Source of the DNA: Stutzerimonas nitrititolerans
GTDB taxonomy: Bacteria; Pseudomonadota; Gammaproteobacteria; Pseudomonadales; Pseudomonadaceae
DNA: 64,000 bases
Direction: 5' to 3'
Assembly (NCBI RefSeq): GCF_003696285.1
Contig: NZ_RFFL01000001.1
Span: 1-64,000, forward strand
Shown: in pieces, positions 1 through 7,853 of the stretch
Layout: every line of letters begins with the position of its first letter
Position numbering within the stretch: position 1 is the first letter of the stretch
Translations under genes and position numbers: made by a program
Notes under the pieces: model-generated
The model's input: only the letters and a program-made list of their open reading frames with translations
Told to the model about the DNA's origin: nothing
Database searches by the model: none

Positions 1-744
1 GGCAAGGTGCTGTGCACGGATCTGCCCTGGCTTCAGGAGATCGGAAGACCTCGGCCGTCGCGGCGCTTGCCGGTGGTGCTGACCCCGGATGAAGTGGTTC
101 GCATCCTCGGTTTTCTGGAAGGCGAGCATCGTTTGTTCGCCCAGCTTCTGTATGGAACGGGCATGCGGATCAGTGAGGGTTTGCAACTGCGGGTCAAGGA
201 TCTGGATTTCGATCACGGCACGATCATCGTGCGGGAGGGCAAGGGCTCCAAGGATCGGGCCTTGATGTTACCCGAGAGCTTGGCACCCAGCCTGCGCGAG
301 CAGCTGTCGCGTGCACGGGCATGGTGGCTGAAGGACCAGGCCGAGGGCCGCAGCGGCGTTGCGCTTCCCGACGCCCTTGAGCGGAAGTATCCGCGCGCCG
401 GGCATTCCTGGCCGTGGTTCTGGGTTTTTGCGCAGCACACGCATTCGACCGATCCACGGAGCGGTGTCGTGCGTCGCCATCACATGTATGACCAGACCTT
501 TCAGCGCGCCTTCAAACGTGCCGTAGAACAAGCAGGCATCACGAAGCCCGCCACACCGCACACCCTCCGCCACTCGTTCGCGACGGCCTTGCTCCGCAGC
601 GGTTACGACATTCGAACCGTGCAGGATCTGCTCGGCCATTCCGACGTCTCTACGACGATGATTTACACGCATGTGCTGAAAGTTGGCGGTGCCGGAGTGC
701 GCTCACCGCTTGATGCGCTGCCGCCCCTCACTAGTGAGAGGTAG
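1..744 (+). CDS. intI1: Class 1 integron integrase IntI1 (5' end outside window)
   Basis: Site-specific tyrosine recombinase that inserts and excises gene cassettes at attI1/attC. The frame is open from base 1 and keeps 247 residues, which I take as the C-terminal part of the usual 337-residue IntI1. Visible catalytic motifs are the Arg in GTGMRISEG, the HxxR box in TPHTLRHSF, the His of LLGHSD and the Tyr nucleophile in TMIYTHV. The integrin-integrase-specific insert is present ([17 protein letters not shown]). As far as I can recall, the protein is identical to the clinical IntI1. There is no frameshift or stop, so the visible part looks functional. Because intI1 reads rightward, attI1, the Pc promoter and any cassettes must lie to the left of the window. 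Confidence 0.95.
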
Positions 745-851
745 GGCAGCGCAAGTCAATCCTGGCGGATTCACTACCCCTGCGCGAAGGCCATCGGTGC
801 CGCATCGAACGGCCGGTTGCGGAAAGTCCTCCCTGCGTCCGCTGATGGCCG
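745..851. other. Class 1 integron 5'-conserved-segment sequence beyond intI1
   Basis: The ~107 bases after the intI1 stop match, from memory, the outer part of the 5'-conserved segment found between intI1 and the Tn402 end IRi in clinical class 1 integrons. Agreement stops around position 851; a weaker match may continue to about 868. The 25-bp Tn402 IRi (starting TGTCGTTTTC) was looked for on both strands up to 1080 and is absent. No other gene is seen here. Confidence 0.6.
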
Positions 852-1080
852 ATTGCAGCCGGTCGTGAAGCGCAGAAAACGGGTACTAGCGGTCGCTCAT
901 GTCACCCTCACACAGCAGCATGTGACAAGGCCTGTCGACTGTGCATGGGCCTATTGGCTTCAGAGAGTAGAGCGTTGCCGTGGTTAGCCAAGGTACCTTG
1001 CGAACCTTTATGGGATTGACCTGTACAGCGCCGGAGCGGAGATTAGGCTCTACCGAACCAATGGTAGTGCGAGAGGGAAG
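852..1080. other. Intergenic, integron boundary to HEPN-like gene
   Basis: No convincing gene or attC site seen. A short inverted pair tgtcac/gtgaca lies at about 904-936. A purine-rich gagaggg at 1071-1077 can serve as the ribosome binding site of the gene starting at 1081. A TTGACC at 1017 could be a -35 box, but no good -10 follows. Confidence 0.4.
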
Positions 1081-2606
1081 ATGCGCCGATTTGAAGCCAA
1101 GGATCTAATAGCGCTCGCGACCGCGCCAATGAATCCAGATGATCATTGGTACGTGGATGCTGAACAAGCCTCGCAGTACCTGGTCACGAATGCGCATGCT
1201 GATGAGACCGTCATCTATGCATCCGCTCCCGCGGTACTGATCGTCGGAGCTCTAGTACCAACCGTTAACGTCACACCGGTTGACGGAGACGCGCTTCAGA
1301 ATACGTCGCTTTGCACTGATGCAGCTTGGAAGATTCAAAAGTCTTGGAGCGCAGCTGAAGGTTACCGCGTATACCTAGAGCCACCATTTCCGAATGACCG
1401 GGTATCAGCCCTCTCTGGCGGCGAGACGCTCGTCACAAGGCGATATTTTTCGGGAGTGCACAAAGGCCCGGCTCCAATTGAAGTCAGCCAGAAACTCGTC
1501 CACTGCCTAGACATTCACTATATCCCCGAGCGGAATGCCTACTGTCGCCTAGACGGCAATGGGGATATCGAGGATGTGATACGGATTATGACGCTTCCAA
1601 TTGATGAGCAGTTGGAAGGTAGAGAAGTCGTAACGATTCTTCGCAAAGATCTGGACATCTACATGGCAGTCGCGGATCTAGCGCTGGTTATCAAGTTTGA
1701 CTTCACGCGGACCGTTCGCGGTAGCTTCAGCGGCTGGAATGACCTAAGCCGCTACCATCGCGATGGGGAGGATCTTTTTTACCATGGCGGTTCAGCCGCT
1801 CGTGCCAGCTTTATGCACGGCGCTATGGTTGTGCGCTCACAAACAACCCTGGCTGAACAGGAAGAGGCGTGGTGCAGGGATTTTGAAGGTGACCCTGACC
1901 GGGAATATGCAGTTTTCAAAATTTACGACCGCAAAAATGATCGCAATGTCGAGACGTCCGCTAGCCCGCTTCATATCGTCAGCTACTTCGAGCAAAGCGA
2001 CCTGCCGTGGCAGATATCTCCCGCATTCTTTAGGCCCGAGGTTCTCCAGCGCTTCAAGGCGGACCCAGAAAAATACACGCTCGAAGACCGAAGCATCTCC
2101 TGCCGCGGAGCTTGGCACATCAAGTCGTACGACATAAATGAGGCAGGTCAAGTCCACGTTTACATCGGCGACCTCGCCAAGCTTCCTATTGCAGAGCAAA
2201 ACTACTGGAAGACATTCAACGAATGGCCGAAGTCATCCATCTCGGCACGAGCCCATCGGACGGATCTAGAGGGGCAGTGGTGCACGACCTACGACCCCTT
2301 AACTTCTTTAAGAAATAAGGTGAGAGCGCTGGATAAGGCTAGCCCGGAATGGTGGAACCGGAGAGGCGATGCACTGATGGATAGCGTACTGGCCCCGGCT
2401 ACCGACTCCCCGAAAGAATGGGGAGATGAAATCTTGGCGCTCGACCAATTGCTGGTGGAGGGCTTTCTAGATAAACCTCTGCGAAAGATCGCCCAAGAAA
2501 AAGGGCGAGAAGTAGAGTCTGTGTGGCGCTCGCTGAAGCTTCTTCATGAAATTCTGCTTGGAAGCACTCTGAGTGAGGAGGCTGCCAAACAACTTCTGGC
2601 TCCTAT

Positions 2607-2614
2607 GAAAAAGC
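2607..2614. repeat. Target-site duplication, left copy (GAAAAAGC)
   Basis: Identical to 5005-5012 across the IS66 element. Deleting one copy plus the IS restores the reading frame of the interrupted gene exactly. Confidence 0.97.
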
Positions 2615-2645
2615 GTAAGCGTCTGCCGAACTCACCTTGCGTAAT

Positions 2646-4193
2646 TCAGGCGGGTGCCCATTGATGCGGCAGTAGTTGGCCAATCTCGCTGGCCCGCTGT
2701 GTCGGCAGCCGCATCAGCACATCCTTCAGGTAGGCGTACGGATCATGCCCATTCATCCGCGCCGACTGGATCAGGCTCATGATCGCCGCCGCCCGTTTGC
2801 CGCTGCGCAGCGACCCGGCAAACAGCCAGTTCGAGCGTCCAAGGGCCCATGGTCGAATCTGGTTCTCGACCTGATTGTTGTCGATGGGCACAGAGCCATC
2901 TTCGACATAGCGAGTCAGAGCCAGCCAGCGTTTGAGGCTGTAATCCAAGGCTTTCGCCGTGGCTGATCCGTTGGGCACTCGATCACGCTGGGCCAGCATC
3001 CATTCATGCAGCGCATCGAGGATCGGTGAAGACTTTTCCTGGCGTATTCGCCAGCGTTCTTCATCGCTCATGTGCCGTGCTTGCCGCTCGATTTCATACA
3101 GCCCGGCAATGGAGTGCAGCGCCTGTTCGGCTAACTGGCTTTTGTTCGCTGCGTGCAGATCGAAAAATTTGCGGCGGGCGTGGGCCATGCAGCCAATTTC
3201 GGTGATGCCCTGCTCGAAGCTGGCCTTGTAGCCGGCGAAGTCGTCGCAGACCAGCTTGCCACTCCACTGACCCAGAAAATTGCGCGCATGCTCACCAGTC
3301 CGGCTGGGGCTGAAGTCATACACCACGGCCTTCAGGTCGGCGAAGGGTGTGGTGCAGTATGCCCAGACGTAAGCCCGGTGGGTTTTCTTCTCGCCAGGGG
3401 CCAGCATTTGCACGGGGGTTTCGTCGGCGTGGATCACGCCTTGCGCCAGTACCGCCTCGCGCAGGGCGTCGACCAATGGTTGGAGCTGTACGCCGGTTTG
3501 TCCGACCCACTGCGCCAGCGTCGAGCGGGCGATGGCCAGGCCAGCGCGCCCAAAAATCTTTTCTTGTCTATACAGCGGCAGGTGGTCGGCAAATTTGGCC
3601 ACCATCACGTGAGCCAGCAGGCCGGCAGTGGGGATGCCCTTGTCGATCACCTGGGCTGGTACCGGCGCCTGGATCAGTGTTTCGCACTGACGGCAGGCCC
3701 ATTTGCCACGCACGTGCTGTTCGACGGTGAACACGCCCGGCGTGTAATCCAGCTTTTCGCTGATGTCTTCGCCGATGCGTTGCAGCTGGCAGCCGCAGGC
3801 GCATTGAGTGTTCTGCGGCTCGTGACGGATCACAGTACGCGGAAACTGGGCTGGCAGCGGTGCGCGCTTGGGCTGTTGGCGGGGTTCAGCCGGAGCCGCC
3901 GGAGGATTGAGGGTTTTCAGTTCCGCCTCGATAGCGGCAATGTCCGTGTCGAGCAAATCATCCAGCAGGCTGCCCTGGTCAGGGCTTAGTTGCTCGCTAC
4001 GCTTGGCGAACTTGTGTCGCTTGAACCAGGCGATTTCATGGGTGAGCTGCTCGATGACGGTTTGATCGCGGTCGATCTTCTTGCCCATCGTTTCAACCGT
4101 CTTACCCAACGTGTCGACTTGCGACAGCAACTGCGCAGCGAGTGCGCGCAGTTGCTCAGGTGTCAGTTGGTCGAGATTGGGCGAGGAAGTCAT
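2646..4193 (-). CDS. tnpC: IS66 transposase TnpC
   Basis: The 515-residue DDE transposase of IS66-type elements, about the family's usual length. The N-terminal part has a leucine-rich coiled region (about residues 1-60), then a zinc-binding-like region with paired cysteines (CACGC near 131, WACRQC near 158). The catalytic core has VIHADETPVQ, VCDDFAGYK and a final glutamate in DNNQVENQIRPWALGRSNWLF. It lies downstream of tnpB with a 61-bp gap and stops 5 bp inside the left inverted repeat. No frameshift was seen. Confidence 0.96.
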   Translation of the reverse strand: MTSSPNLDQLTPEQLRALAAQLLSQVDTLGKTVETMGKKIDRDQTVIEQLTHEIAWFKRHKFAKRSEQLSPDQGSLLDDLLDTDIAAIEAELKTLNPPAAPAEPRQQPKRAPLPAQFPRTVIRHEPQNTQCACGCQLQRIGEDISEKLDYTPGVFTVEQHVRGKWACRQCETLIQAPVPAQVIDKGIPTAGLLAHVMVAKFADHLPLYRQEKIFGRAGLAIARSTLAQWVGQTGVQLQPLVDALREAVLAQGVIHADETPVQMLAPGEKKTHRAYVWAYCTTPFADLKAVVYDFSPSRTGEHARNFLGQWSGKLVCDDFAGYKASFEQGITEIGCMAHARRKFFDLHAANKSQLAEQALHSIAGLYEIERQARHMSDEERWRIRQEKSSPILDALHEWMLAQRDRVPNGSATAKALDYSLKRWLALTRYVEDGSVPIDNNQVENQIRPWALGRSNWLFAGSLRSGKRAAAIMSLIQSARMNGHDPYAYLKDVLMRLPTQRASEIGQLLPHQWAPA

Positions 4194-4254
4194 GCCGCTG
4201 ATTGTGCCAGAGCAGGCGATCAGCGCAGATAAAGCGATGGGCTAATGGCCGGCG

Positions 4255-4590
4255 CTATAACACTGTGATCGCACCGGCTGCACCAACCCGCTGCCAAGGT
4301 AAACCGAGCACCAAAGCCTGAAGCTGCTCGGTGTCGAGTTCAACTTCCGAGCCGCGGTGGATGCCTGGCCAGTGAAACTTGCCCTGGTTCAATCGCCGCG
4401 CGGCCAGCCAGATTCCTACACCGTCATGCACCAACACTTTCATGCGGTTGGCGCGGCGGTTGGCGAACAGATAAGCACAGTGCGGCTTCGCCGCACCGAA
4501 TACCTCCACTACACGGGCCAATGCGGTCTCGGTGCCGGCGCGCATGTCCATCGGCTCAGTGGCAAGCCAGATGCTATCGATGCGGATCAC
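4255..4590 (-). CDS. tnpB: IS66 accessory protein TnpB (Orf2)
   Basis: A 111-residue IS66 Orf2 protein, required with TnpA for transposition of full IS66 elements. The typical family core is visible (IWLATEPMDMRAGTETALA; YLFANRRANRMKVLVHDG). Its ATG overlaps the tnpA stop by 4 bases (ATGA), indicating translational coupling. Confidence 0.94.
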   Translation of the reverse strand: MIRIDSIWLATEPMDMRAGTETALARVVEVFGAAKPHCAYLFANRRANRMKVLVHDGVGIWLAARRLNQGKFHWPGIHRGSEVELDTEQLQALVLGLPWQRVGAAGAITVL

Positions 4591-4904
4591 GGGGCAAGCC
4601 CCCGGACAAAGCGGGCGCAGCCGTCAGGATCGGACACTGGCCATTTCACTGTGACTGACTGCTCGCCAAGCGATAGCTCAATAATCACCGATGCTGCAGT
4701 CGGCCGTTTGGGCGTAGCCCTCAATGGAACGAACGCCGGCAACACCGCGGGTAGCTGATCTCGGTAAAGCGGTAGCCATTTTCGAATGACGTTGGCGTTG
4801 ATGCCATGGCTGATGGCAACGCTGGAGACGGTCGCACCCGGTTGTAGGCATTCCTGAACGACCTGGACCTTGAACGGTTTGGGGTAAGAGCTTCGTTGGC
4901 GCAT
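4587..4904 (-). CDS. tnpA: IS66 accessory protein TnpA (Orf1)
   Basis: A 105-residue protein with an N-terminal helix-turn-helix typical of IS66/IS3 Orf1 proteins (YPKPFKVQVVQECLQPGATVSSVAISHGINANVIRKW, written here only as a motif region, residues about 7-43). It is the first gene of the IS operon, and the IS end lies about 75 bp upstream. Confidence 0.92.
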   Translation of the reverse strand: MRQRSSYPKPFKVQVVQECLQPGATVSSVAISHGINANVIRKWLPLYRDQLPAVLPAFVPLRATPKRPTAASVIIELSLGEQSVTVKWPVSDPDGCARFVRGLAP

Positions 4905-5004
4905 GGAAATCCTAACGTTAAGGACGAACGCGTCCGCTCAAAAATACGCGGACACCATCGCCCTTAATGCTGGAGTTCGGAAGGTGACTTGGCTGGACGC
5001 TTAC

Positions 5005-5012
5005 GAAAAAGC
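5005..5012. repeat. Target-site duplication, right copy (GAAAAAGC)
   Basis: Identical to 2607-2614. It marks the right boundary of the IS66 element, directly outside its terminal ...CTTAC. Confidence 0.97.
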
Positions 5013-5365
5013 TCCATGAGCTTCGCAATGAGATCCGCGGGCACGCGACCCATGAGAAAAAAGAGGTCGCAATTCGCGAGGCCCGTGCTACCCACGGTAA
5101 TTTTCGAGCTCATTTTTTCCATATTGCAGAAGGCTGCGACCAGGCTCTCATTGGCGTGCTAAAAGCACTCGAGTTCGAAACGGAAGATTAGAAAACTCGG
5201 CTGATTGGTCTGTACGCTCCTCTCGGCGCGTAGGGCGCTAAGAGCTGTTGGTTCCCGGCTCTTCGCATGACGGCGCTCGCAAGGGGCGCCTTCTCGAATA
5301 TAGTCGCGCTTGGCAAACGATTTCCTGCTTTCAACACCGGTTGAGTGCGAGTTTTCAGCTCATTA

Positions 5366-6169
5366 TTAGCGAAACAGGCGCTTCCAGTCCCTAGTGACAA
5401 GCTCTTGACATGCTTGAGGTGCTCCGCCGAAGCAGCGCAAGGAAACCTCCTTCATTCGCTCTTCAGATTCATAGGTGATCGGCCCGCCATCTTGATCAAT
5501 GAGCACGCCGCCTGCGCCGATCAGTAGTGCGTGACCTCCTACCACATCATGAGCTGACACAGGTACAAGAGACGTACCCACGACAGCATCACCAGCTGCG
5601 GCACGAGCGAGGCGATAGGCGATGCTGGGCATTGAAATGAACTCTGCCGGGGCACAAAGCTCTGCGTTGAGCTCAGGTTTGCTTGTTGCGGCAGTGCTTA
5701 CCAGTACCACGCTGTTGGACGTCAACCTCAGTTGATCAAGCAGAGCATGTACTGTTTGCCTATTGCGAATGATTGCTGGCAGTCCTTCTGCCCAGGAGAT
5801 GCAATCCTCACCACCATCCGGTGCGATGGGGGCGTAGACCACCCCTAGAACAGGGATTGCATTGTGAAGTAGGCCGACAGAGATGGCTGACCCTGCACGG
5901 TGTTGTAGGAAGTCCGCTGTTCCATCGTTCGGATCGACTACCCAACAGTACTCGTGACCTGTCATGTGCGTCCCAGTTTCCTCACCCCAGAAATCACAAT
6001 GCAGGAGCTCGAGCAGATCTAGACGTAGCTGAGCCTCAATCTCGGAGTCGATAGCTGCTTTGTCCCCGTGGCCTCGGGGGCCGCCGATACGGTGCCACTC
6101 TGAAGACAGCAGTTTTCCGGCGGAAAGAACCCTCTCAACGACAGGGCCGAGCAAGTCCACGACGTTCAT
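5366..6169 (-). CDS. Inositol monophosphatase-family protein (IMPase/CysQ-like)
   Basis: A metal-dependent sugar/nucleotide phosphatase of the IMPase superfamily, 267 residues. Metal-binding motifs in order are GEE (about 88), DPNDGTADF (family consensus DPIDGT, here Asn for Ile) and SAHDVVGGHALL near the C-terminus (usual WDxAAG, here HD). The start is set at 6169 because a perfect AGGAGG lies 5 bases upstream; an in-frame ATG at 6184 lacks such a site and contains the SD itself. It stands alone on the minus strand beside the split HEPN-like gene. The substrate (inositol phosphate, PAP or another) cannot be told. Confidence 0.8.
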   Translation of the reverse strand: MNVVDLLGPVVERVLSAGKLLSSEWHRIGGPRGHGDKAAIDSEIEAQLRLDLLELLHCDFWGEETGTHMTGHEYCWVVDPNDGTADFLQHRAGSAISVGLLHNAIPVLGVVYAPIAPDGGEDCISWAEGLPAIIRNRQTVHALLDQLRLTSNSVVLVSTAATSKPELNAELCAPAEFISMPSIAYRLARAAAGDAVVGTSLVPVSAHDVVGGHALLIGAGGVLIDQDGGPITYESEERMKEVSLRCFGGAPQACQELVTRDWKRLFR

Positions 6170-6610
6170 ATGGACCTCCTGCATTAATCGGTTAGCCCTT
6201 AAAGATTAATCGCTTCTGCCCGAAATGCTTCTTGGCAGAAGGGGTAGATCGAGAGCGGCGACTGTGGCGGATGGAGCCTGGGAGGATGAGATGAGGCTTC
6301 TAGCGCGAAAGCTCAGCCAGCACAGAGACCGGCCTAGGCACAGATTCTTGGGTAGCCAGGGGCTCAACTACGGATGGTCAAATATTTTTGTCAATCTATG
6401 TTGTTCCAGGATTGGGGCTTCGTTCGATGTGGCAGTGGCCTTGTGTCAGACTATGTTGTCGAGGCTGGCACCTAAGGCCTCGGTTTTCCTCAGTGTTTTC
6501 AAGGGTGCTTGTGTCAATCTATGTTGTTGCCAACCATTTGCTGCTGCTGCGCTTATCAGGATTAGATCCGTCCGGGCTGTTATCAGCTCGGACATGACTT
6601 CCCAACTGTC
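6170..6610. other. Intergenic region with direct-repeat array
   Basis: About 440 bases without a supported gene. Weak open frames lack family features. The one notable structure is the set of three short direct repeats at 6389-6527, described separately. Confidence 0.5.
6389..6527 (+). repeat. Three direct repeats of TGTCAATCTATGTTGT
   Basis: Copies start at 6389 (TGTCAATCTATGTTGT), 6444 (TGTCAGACTATGTTGT, two differences) and 6512 (identical to the first). Spacing is 55 and 68 bp. Multiple short direct repeats starting TGT at one end are known for IS21-, Tn7- and Tn402-like elements, where transposase binds them. No partner end or transposase is visible here, so a transposon end remnant is only inferred. 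Confidence 0.6.
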
Positions 6611-6757
6611 GTGTACTTGAGCGACCTGAGACCACTTTCCCTGCTCGTAGGCTGCGTCGCAGCTACGGCCTGCAGCTTGGCTACAGACGATGGAAGCCTC
6701 AAGCTGGACGGCCATTTCGTTTGCCATCGACAGGTTGTGAGCGTCTTCCAACTCTGA
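6611..6757 (+). pseudogene. Remnant of duplicated FGE-like lipoprotein gene
   Basis: A GTG/TTG-started frame ending at TGA 6755-6757 encodes a lipoprotein signal (LRPLSLLVGCVAATACS), then TDDGSLKLDGHF and a short tail. The signal region aligns base by base with the start of the intact gene at 6834, with TTG 6617 against its ATG. TDDGSLKL also occurs inside the intact protein (about residue 217). This looks like a paralogue that lost its middle and end. No good ribosome binding site is seen. Confidence 0.6.
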
Positions 6758-6833
6758 GCCATGCTGGCCCTTGCCCGTCTGGCTTCTTGTTAGACTCGAG
6801 CCCTTCTGATGTGCCGTTTCAAGGACGAATACG

Positions 6834-7823
6834 ATGAACACGATCCGAACACTTGCCCTGCTTATAGGCTGCGCCGCCGCGGCAGCCTGCAGCTCGGCCA
6901 ACCTGCCTGAAAGCCAGAGGCTATCCCCCGAAAGGGTCGGCGAGATCGCCGCCCGGATCGAAGCGCAGTATCCGAATCTGGCGAAGGACAAGCGTGATGA
7001 AGTGCTTCGCGTGGTGGTGCGGTCGCTCGACGAGATGATTTTCATCGAGGGCGGCACTTTCGAGATGGGGGATTTCGGCTGGAAGTGCGATTTCAACCCC
7101 GCCGAAGTCTGCACTTGGCCGTGCGGTGTACCTGAAGACAGTGTTTGCAACATCACGATGATGGGTGATGCACCGCTGCATGCCGTAGAACTCTCCAGTT
7201 ATCACCTCGCAGCCAAAAAGACCACGCTGGGTGATTTCGACTTGTATCGAGCCGTGAAGGGACTGCCACCGGTTCGAAGCGAACTGCGGGACCGAGAGCG
7301 GCTTAAATATTTATTCGATCCAATGAATCCAGCCCCGATCAGGGAATGGCAGGAAGCCAAGGACTATTGCCAGTGGGTTGGAAAACTCAGCGGCTATCCT
7401 GTGGATTTGCCCACCGAAGCGGAATGGGAATACGCCGCGCGAAGCGGCGGGCAGAAGGTGCTATATCCGACCGACGATGGCAGCTTGAAGCTCGGCGTAA
7501 ACTACGCGAAGGGAGGCGGAAAAATTCTAACTGAGCGAGTCGACGCTTACCCCCCCAATCCGCTCGGGCTCTATGCCATGTCGGGTATCGCTACGGAGGT
7601 GGTGAATGATTGGTACTCAAAGGATTACTTTCAACGGTCGCCGACCAAGGATCCTCAGGGCCCTGAAGCCGGAGAGACAAAAGTCGCTCGAGGGACTAAT
7701 TCAATAGAGACGCCTTGGCTTTCAGCCAATACGGTGATTCGGCGGAGTCGACCACTCGATATCGGTAAGCATCTTTTTACTGAGAGCTTTCGCTGCGCTG
7801 TTAGAAGTAGCGAGCCACTGTAA
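6834..7823 (+). CDS. FGE/SUMF1-fold lipoprotein (TagR-like pseudoenzyme?)
   Basis: A 329-residue exported protein. It has a lipoprotein signal peptide with a lipobox ending at Cys19 and then a formylglycine-generating-enzyme fold: IEGGTFEMGDFGW (about 77), LPTEAEWEYAAR (about 193), GLYAMSGIATEVVNDWY (about 249) and ESFRCAVRSS at the C-terminus. The segment that in active enzymes carries the copper-binding cysteine pair reads RGTNSIETPWLSANTVIRRSR, without cysteines, so catalysis as an FGE is unlikely. SUMF1-fold proteins such as TagR act in type VI secretion, and similar genes sit beside LysM/VgrG modules. It runs convergent to the effector gene, stops 30 bp apart. SD aaggacg precedes the ATG. 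Accessory or immunity role is inference. Confidence 0.75.
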   Translation: MNTIRTLALLIGCAAAAACSSANLPESQRLSPERVGEIAARIEAQYPNLAKDKRDEVLRVVVRSLDEMIFIEGGTFEMGDFGWKCDFNPAEVCTWPCGVPEDSVCNITMMGDAPLHAVELSSYHLAAKKTTLGDFDLYRAVKGLPPVRSELRDRERLKYLFDPMNPAPIREWQEAKDYCQWVGKLSGYPVDLPTEAEWEYAARSGGQKVLYPTDDGSLKLGVNYAKGGGKILTERVDAYPPNPLGLYAMSGIATEVVNDWYSKDYFQRSPTKDPQGPEAGETKVARGTNSIETPWLSANTVIRRSRPLDIGKHLFTESFRCAVRSSEPL

Positions 7824-7827
7824 GAAC

Positions 7828-7849
7828 GATGGGGCCCCGTGACCCCATC
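7828..7849. terminator. Hairpin between convergent genes
   Basis: Inverted repeat gatgggg (7828-7834) / ccccatc (7843-7849) in the 30-bp gap between the lipoprotein stop and the effector stop. It is placed to end transcription from both sides. There is no long T run. Confidence 0.6.
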
Positions 7850-7853
7850 TCTC

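Larger units (their letters stand above)
2615..5004 (-). mobile_element. Complete IS66-family insertion sequence
   Basis: The element is 2390 bp, bounded by 27-bp imperfect inverted repeats starting GTAAGCGTC and matching at 21 of 27 bases (2615-2641 and 4978-5004). It is flanked by a perfect 8-bp direct repeat GAAAAAGC at 2607-2614 and 5005-5012, the duplication length known for IS66. It carries the full tnpA-tnpB-tnpC set on the minus strand, all intact. The perfect duplication and open frames suggest a recent insertion. Confidence 0.97.
1081..5191 (+). pseudogene. HEPN-like protein gene split by IS66 element
   Basis: Interrupted gene of unknown function. The 5' part (1081-2614) reads 511 codons up to the target duplication. 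Removing the IS (2615-5004) and one 8-bp repeat joins codon base 2614 to 5013 and gives one open frame to TAG at 5189-5191, 570 residues in all. The 3' part supplies LHELRNEIRGHATHEK, containing R-N-x4-H, the catalytic motif of HEPN ribonucleases, preceded by amphipathic helices (SLKLLHEILL, EEAAKQLLAPM). The larger N-terminal region has no motif I can name; it includes EDRSISCRGAW and SYDINEAGQVH. As it stands, translation runs into the IS and ends at 2664 with 16 foreign residues, losing the RNx4H helix. Codon usage (many ata, cta, agg-type codons) differs from the core genes and suggests transfer. A role in antiphage defence is inference. Confidence 0.8.

Noticed and set aside
852..1080. 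attC site or gene cassette next to intI1
   Set aside because: Cassettes would be on the other side of intI1, and no RYYYAAC/GTTRRRY core pair in a suitable palindrome was seen.
745..1080. Tn402 terminal repeat IRi
   Set aside because: The known TGTCGTTTTCAGAAGACGG end is not present on either strand.
2641..5004. IS66 left end at GTAATTC 2641
   Set aside because: GTAA there starts an attractive end, but the true match to the right repeat and the 8-bp duplication begins at 2615.
6225..6620. 131-codon ORF on the plus strand over the direct repeats
   Set aside because: No SD, no domain, and it spans the repeat array; likely chance.
6834..7823. Active formylglycine-generating or sulfatase-maturing enzyme
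   Set aside because: The catalytic cysteine segment has no cysteine, and the protein is a lipoprotein next to type VI genes.
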